From assembly GCA_016806645.1 (NCBI GenBank), contig JACSYO010002006.1, positions 277,501 through 341,500 on the forward strand: a DNA stretch of 64,000 nucleotides, given 5' to 3'. Shown here piece by piece: positions 59,773-64,000 of this stretch (positions are counted from its first letter, which is position 1; each line of letters begins with the position of its first letter). The translations under genes were made by a program, and so were the position numbers. The notes under the pieces were generated by a model that saw only the letters and a program-made list of their open reading frames with translations, was not told the origin of the DNA and searched no databases. Source of the stretch: Ophiodon elongatus. Taxonomy: Eukaryota; Chordata; Actinopteri; Perciformes; Hexagrammidae.

Positions 59773-62582
59773 TGTTGCAGTGTACCTGTGCCGCCCAGAT
59801 GTTGTCCAGATCCTGCATTGTAAGAGCTTTTTCTTTGATAACGAAGCGAAGGATCTTTTCCAGTTTCTCCACGTACTGCGGCTGGTGCAAACTGTCCCTC
59901 AGCACAATGGACAGGATGTGGTTCTGCTGGATCCACTCCTGAATCAGGACAAAGGAGGAGAGGTGCATTTTAGAGGGAGACATCTTTTTTTTTCTTCTTT
60001 TTTTTTGCACTGCACAAAAGATGAGAGCCGAGCATACCGCCATGCGCTCCGCAGTCAGCCACTCCTCCTCTTCAGGGTTATGCCGATGAGTGTAGTAGGA
60101 CACACTGGAGATCACCTTGTTCACTTCATTTAGTGCATTCATTTTGCCGTTAAAAGAAGAAATTTGCAATAACCTGGGGATGAAAATAGAGAATTAATTT
60201 AATTAACGTCAAATCATATTAGACGCATTTAATGATGACTGCACTAGAATGTTAACAAAACGCTTACTCGGATAATAAGAACCAACATGAAACGTTATCT
60301 TATAGATATTTGGGTTTCTTTGTCTTGTTATTCATAAATAAAAAAAATAATTAAAAAAAATATCAATCAATAAAAGGCATGATCTTTTGGTACTCACCTA
60401 AGAATCATTTTTAATCTAAAAATCTCTAAATTCTTCACGGTCTCCTCCTGCCCCGGTACGCGAGAAGCCAGATTCTTCAGAGACTTGATTATCATGGACA
60501 GTGCGTCGTTTTTGGCTTCATTCTTGGCCTCTTTCTTCAGCTCCTCGTCGGTGAGGTTCTCTAGAAACTGGGGAACCATCTCGATGACTGGAAGGAAGTA
60601 CTTCTTTACCGTGTGCAATGTGAGGAACTCGTAACACTGGCCAAAAGGCCTGTAAACACAGGGGACACAAAACCAGGATCAGCATTGCACCGACAGCACA
60701 CAGGACAACGTTGTAGAATATTGTTCTCGGGGAAAGGCGGCCTCACTTGATAAGTGCAGCGATGATCTGGACGTTCAGTGCTTGGCCGCTCATGAAGCGA
60801 TCGTGCAACATTTGAAACCCGTTTAACGTGCCAAATTTGTTTATTAAGTCCACCAACCAGCCCTGTGAAAGAAAACAAACAAACAAACAAACAAACATCA
60901 CACTGAGTCATAGTTTTCCTTCATTTCTGAAACACTTGCCTGGATAATTATCAAATTCCTTTTTTTTTTTTTTTATATGTCCGTTTTCCTTATTTTTGGT
61001 TGCTTTGCAGTGGAGGCAAACGTTGCCAATTCTGGTGGAGCAACTTTTCCTGCAGGATATTCCCCCGTTGAATCAGGCTTTCATCGCCTGAAGACGTGCT
61101 CACGCAAATGCATTTTGTAGACCAGCCAATAGGAACGCCCCTAACTCTGAAATGACCCGTGATTTGCCAAAGTCCACCGTCACAGTCAAGAGGAGGTGCA
61201 GAAGTCTAGCTTTCTCCCGGACCACTCTAATTACAATATTCTGACAGGGTATTATGGAATTTCTGCCTAATGATGCAAAAAAAATAATAAAGAAATAATA
61301 AAGAAAATGCCTACCCCAGCTGTAACTTTCAACAGAATTAACACATTTCTTGATTTGTTCTTTTCATACGACCAAAGTTCACAATTCCAAGCTTGAAAAA
61401 CTATTTTTCTGTGCACAATTTTTTCATTTGCGAAAGAGATCCAAAACACTGGGGAAGAGAAAGAGAGCCAAAACACTGAGGAAGAAAAATATCCAAAACA
61501 CTGAGGAAGAGAAAGAGATCCAAAACACTGAAGAAGAGAAAGAGATCCAAAACACTGAGGAAGAGAAAGATCCAAAACACTGAGGAAGAGAAAGGGTAAC
61601 AGAGAGGGACTACGGGAGACCACCAACTGCTTCACCTGACAAGAAATGTAACTGTTGCTTTGTAGCCAATAAATACTTTTAAGCTAAAAAAAAAAAGAAA
61701 AAAAGAAAAAAAAAGTAGCAAAATGTGACTTAATAGTCTCAGCGGTACCCTAAGTAGTCCTGGGCCCCCTGCCAACAGAGGCAGACAGGCGAGCAGTGCT
61801 GCAGTACTGTTCACACTGACCCCGTGCCCACGCTGAATTCATCACTTTTCACTACAGAATCCCTATTCTCCGGTGTATCCACCTTCTCTTTGATACAATC
61901 CACTTCCTGACACAAGCACACAAGGGGCCGATGGACTGCGAGTTCCATATCTTTCTCCGTCACGGAACTCCGGAGAGGGATTCTCTTTGTTCCATGAGGT
62001 TCCATGAGAACCCTGGAGGGTGAGACTAAAATGCGCCTCTATGGATTTTTGTCTTTCGGGGAGGAGAGACAGGCAGACTGTCCTCTGGAGGAAGAACACG
62101 GGCCGTTTCTGGGTTCATTGTATACGAGCCCAAACATTTATTACATGACAGATATAAATGTGTTAAGTAACATCATGCACAATCTAAACTGTTAAAAAAG
62201 AAAAGAAAAAAAAGTGTCTTGTAAACGATCTGGTCACACAACGCAGGGCAAAGAGGTCCGTTTTAAGAATAAGGATGAAAGAGTCTACGGCGAGCCTCAT
62301 TAAACTGGTCGGACATCATATTAAAGAAGCACACTTTTTTCCCCACGTTTGCTGGGGACTCACCTTAGGAGAGCGCGGGTCTGGAGGTCGGGCGAAGAGC
62401 TCGTCGTCGGCCAGCTGTGCTCCAGCGGGGACAGTCTCAGAGGGCCGTGTGCCGTTGTAGATGTGGAACTTGCAGTGAGGGTTGGTGGCCATGGCCAGTA
62501 GCTCCAGTAGAGGGAACCAGTCCTGAGAGAGCTTGGCCACACACAGCTCCACCAACCGGTGTGTGTTATTGATGATACACCT
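36764..62582 (-). CDS. usp9x: Ubiquitin carboxyl-terminal hydrolase 9X (FAM), 5'-partial
   Basis: A giant cysteine deubiquitinase that removes ubiquitin from substrates in TGF-beta, Notch, apoptosis and trafficking pathways (family knowledge). 41 coding exons with consistent GT-AG borders add to 7,428 bp, which is 2,475 codons plus stop in one unbroken frame. The mammalian protein is about 2,550-2,570 residues, so I estimate that some 150-190 N-terminal residues lie beyond the right edge.

Order: armadillo-like helical N-terminal region (62582-51191), ubiquitin-like domain (51047-50807), Ser-rich linker (50627-50478), helical region (49874-46776), USP catalytic domain (46687-44633), helical C-terminal region and a Pro/Ala-rich tail (to 36764). 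The catalytic Cys (GATCYMNS) and His (SGGHYYSY) motifs are intact, so it should be active. The tail is much longer than in mammals. usp9x and rpl8 are convergent. Confidence 0.97.
37512..40005 (-). other. usp9x penultimate-region intron with GT microsatellites
   Basis: No exon is seen. Pure (GT)n arrays lie at 37651-37699 and about 39947-39974. The rest is AT-rich intron. Confidence 0.7.
40006..42968 (-). CDS. usp9x: usp9x exons, C-terminal helical block
   Basis: Exons are 42968-42845, 42756-42531, 42349-42220, 42083-41898, 41602-41382, 41296-41208, 41101-40945 and 40218-40006. Landmarks are [104 protein letters not shown] and [18 protein letters not shown]. Intron borders and phases are regular. 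Confidence 0.95.
40872..40903. repeat. (GAGT)n microsatellite in a usp9x intron
   Basis: A tetranucleotide array of about eight units, followed by a short GA run, just downstream (minus strand) of the 41101-40945 exon. Confidence 0.9.
42969..44632 (-). other. usp9x intron, no other gene seen
   Basis: A 1.7-kb intron between the catalytic domain's last exon and the next helical exon. No additional exon or repeat boundary is recognised. Confidence 0.6.
44633..46687 (-). CDS. usp9x: usp9x exons, USP catalytic domain
   Basis: Exons are 46687-46467, 46264-46077, 45974-45801, 45721-45580 and 45389-44633. The first carries the nucleophile in [19 protein letters not shown]. Two CxxC pairs (CQGC near 45830 and CEKC near 45595) form the zinc-ribbon fingers. 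The last, a 757-bp exon, has [20 protein letters not shown], the catalytic histidine in [12 protein letters not shown], and the [14 protein letters not shown] motif. All key USP-family residues that I can check are present. Confidence 0.97.
46776..49874 (-). CDS. usp9x: usp9x exons, central helical block
   Basis: Exons are 49874-49754, 49619-49489, 49116-48838, 48708-48571, 48419-48294, 48023-47857, 47725-47617, 47500-47354, 47232-47086 and 46983-46776. Landmarks are [84 protein letters not shown] and [15 protein letters not shown]. This helical scaffold leads directly into the catalytic domain. Confidence 0.94.
49689..49733. repeat. (ATA)n microsatellite in a usp9x intron
   Basis: A pure trinucleotide array of about 15 units, 20 bp downstream of an exon border. 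Confidence 0.95.
50478..51692 (-). CDS. usp9x: usp9x exons, ubiquitin-like domain block
   Basis: Exons are 51692-51597 ([17 protein letters not shown]), 51402-51191 ([18 protein letters not shown] to RTILPMSR), 51047-50807 ([19 protein letters not shown] to [11 protein letters not shown]) and 50627-50478 ([19 protein letters not shown] to VESCLPGV). The third exon is the internal ubiquitin-like domain, and the fourth opens a Ser/Gly/His-rich flexible linker. Confidence 0.94.
51693..53301 (-). other. usp9x intron with decayed repeats
   Basis: Contains a fragment beginning GATGCCCCGATCACG (about 51936-52170), resembling a common fish TIR element. It also holds a degenerate copy of the LINE 3' terminus (ACATTTATTCATTTGGCC, then AAAGCGACATACAAATGAGG, about 52732-52860), related to the one at 25671. 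No exon is seen. Confidence 0.5.
53302..54533 (-). CDS. usp9x: usp9x exons, helical block 3
   Basis: Exons are 54533-54400 ([15 protein letters not shown]), 54292-54202 ([14 protein letters not shown]), 53761-53648 ([16 protein letters not shown]) and 53530-53302 ([20 protein letters not shown] to LIGLDYLWR). The junction after [10 protein letters not shown] differs a little from the mammalian sequence I recall (Glu-rich EEQAEF), a likely fish-specific variation. Confidence 0.92.
54534..57945 (-). other. Largest usp9x intron in the window, no gene seen
   Basis: A 3.4-kb intron. A 119-codon open frame at 55191-55550 on the opposite strand has no recognisable similarity and no splice context. 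Confidence 0.55.
57946..58624 (-). CDS. usp9x: usp9x exons, helical block 2
   Basis: Exons are 58624-58520 ([15 protein letters not shown] to DHLFDCFK, 35 codons), 58395-58189 ([18 protein letters not shown] to KILDYSCSQ) and 58082-57946 ([14 protein letters not shown] to FGEAPQNL). Borders are GT-AG and phases join without a break. Sequence is close to mammalian USP9X throughout. Confidence 0.93.
59730..59769. repeat. (TA)n microsatellite beside a usp9x exon
   Basis: A TA array of about 40 bp ending 16 bp from the donor of the exon 59938-59786. Confidence 0.95.
59786..62582 (-). CDS. usp9x: usp9x exons, N-terminal block
   Basis: Exons are 62582-62364 (starts [13 protein letters not shown], acceptor TCTCACAG), 60862-60747 ([13 protein letters not shown]), 60649-60398 ([14 protein letters not shown] to FRLKMILR), 60173-60038 ([13 protein letters not shown]) and 59938-59786 ([13 protein letters not shown]). 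This is the helical, armadillo-like region that serves as a substrate-binding scaffold in the family. The first visible exon begins in phase 0. No further exon is seen to 64000, so the remaining 5' exons are outside the window. Confidence 0.93.
60863..62363 (-). other. usp9x intron with a purine-rich minisatellite
   Basis: No exon is seen. The intron holds a 27-bp array at about 61431-61596 and A-rich runs near 61686-61715. Confidence 0.6.
61431..61596. repeat. About 27-bp minisatellite, six imperfect units
   Basis: Units share the core TCCAAAACACTGAGGAAGAG and vary in length from about 23 to 28 bp. The array is open in one plus-strand frame ([13 protein letters not shown] repeats), but nothing suggests that it is coding. 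Confidence 0.85.
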
Positions 62583-64000
62583 CTGTGAGACAAGGGTTGT
62601 AAGGTCAATGTAAAAAAAATAACAATCCGACTATGAGAGACAGAGAACAAAAGCATGAGTGGGAGAGGAAGAGAATTTCAAAACCAACTGGGGGGAAAAG
62701 TCCTTTCTCGGAAATGCTGCGATCCGCGTCTGGTTTCGGAACAATAATCTTGCATTCTGACCTTAAAATCCAGCGTTTCCCACACATTGCTTGGTATTGC
62801 CCAGTATATTCTGACTCATTACTCCACAAAACTTCAGAAATACAGATTGACGACATTTCATTTGCACCAAATCCCCAGACCAACGTCACCCGCTCACCTC
62901 GTCAATTAAACAGAATTGCAGAACCACACTTTCTTGAGACGACTCCAAAAAATGTAACTACATTAAGTCAATTTCAACCTCAACAGCTGCAATATTACCA
63001 ACAAGTATGCACTCTCTTAATGTAGTTTTTCATCTCCTGGATCTACTCTTTTGCAGCCCTTCAAGTTGAAGTCAGAGGCCCGGTATGTTGAAAACCGGTT
63101 AGGAAAGGATGTATAATGCATTTTTTAAAGATATTTGTCACAGTTTGTAATTTATAATGAAGGTTTTTCGCAAAAAAATAAAGTAGAGAGGTCGGTCATA
63201 TGCCATGGCCTAAAACATACAATTACATAGGACCCAAATAAAAATATATTGGAATTTTCCAGTTGAGTCTGAACAATGTGGGCCAACGCTTCAAATGAAT
63301 GTGTGCTTTTACTTTGTGTTTTCGTGTATAAAACGGAACGTTTTCACCGATACCTTAACATTAATACACTTTACTTGGAAATATGAGAAACCCTATATTA
63401 TTCATGGCTTCTGGCCCGTTACCCTGCAGTCAGGCGAGCCTCGATAGAGCAGCTGCCACAGACTTAACCCCTAAAATAGACTACCTGTCAAGTCGGATGT
63501 TTTACACAGACTTTGGTACAATTACTGGCTTCTCGCATCATCAAAATGTTTGAAACTTCAGATTTACACATTAAAAAAAAATGATAAAAAGTGAGTCTGC
63601 TAATCATATCATTAATAAAATGACGATCCAAAGCCCCTTCTGCACGGTTTCCGTCAGATTCACAGATCTGAAGGAGCCAGATACCAGTAATCAATATGGG
63701 ACTGGCTCATCAAAGCATTCCAGAGAAGCTTTCAGACATCAGTAAAGTAGTGTACTTTATAAGCATCTGGTTGCATCTTTAACAATTTTTTGTGTATTGA
63801 GAATTATTGGAAACTAAGTTTCTTGTGTAATGTACGAACAATATTTAAAGGGTTACAGGAGAAAAGAAAAAGAAAAGTTTGCTCCTTTACGTCCTTGTCA
63901 GTTTCACTGGTTTATCATGAAAAGGTATCCAGAGATCAATCTCCTTCATGCAACACAACAGCAAGCCTCGGCTACTTCTATCAAACACATCATTGACTGA
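62583..64000 (-). other. usp9x intron running out of the window
   Basis: No upstream usp9x exon or other gene is recognised here. The missing N-terminal exons and the promoter must lie to the right of this window. Confidence 0.6.

Overview
The window looks like nuclear DNA of a ray-finned fish, most likely a percomorph teleost. It has vertebrate split genes with GT-AG introns, many (CA)n/(GT)n microsatellites, and several dispersed repeat families that I recognise from teleost genomes (LINE 3' tails and short TIR elements). The species call is inference from repeat content and protein similarity.

Layout. Positions 1 to about 20,100 are a gene-poor stretch in which I find no convincing coding exon; it holds microsatellites, paired MITE copies and LINE tails, one with a clean 19-bp target duplication. 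From 20,136 to 25,047 (minus strand) lies an unrecognised locus. A TATA-box promoter and a two-exon gene encode a 371-residue, very acidic, repeat-rich protein with an IkB-like DSGxxS phosphodegron motif. It is followed by a decayed tandem copy that contains a poly-Glu expansion and a 613-bp MITE. From 25,200 to 30,100 is another repeat-rich spacer: an L2-like LINE tail carrying a 21-copy 23-bp minisatellite, a 6-copy 25-bp array with a CACGTG E-box in every unit, and a roughly 1-kb hAT-like element.

From 30,120 to about 33,450 (plus strand) is rpl8, complete with a 5'TOP start, six exons and a polyA signal. From about 34,700 past the right edge (minus strand) is usp9x (usp9), with 41 coding exons from 62,582 down to the stop at 36,764. 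These give 2,475 codons in one continuous frame. Only the extreme N-terminus and promoter lie beyond the window. rpl8 and usp9x are convergent, with about 1.3 kb between their likely polyA sites.

The genes do not form a pathway. rpl8 is a housekeeping 60S ribosomal protein, usp9x is a giant deubiquitinase, and the acidic-protein locus is the part I cannot assign. It is the best candidate for something undescribed: a small TATA-driven gene whose product looks nuclear and degradable, next to a duplicated copy being broken by repeat expansion and transposition.
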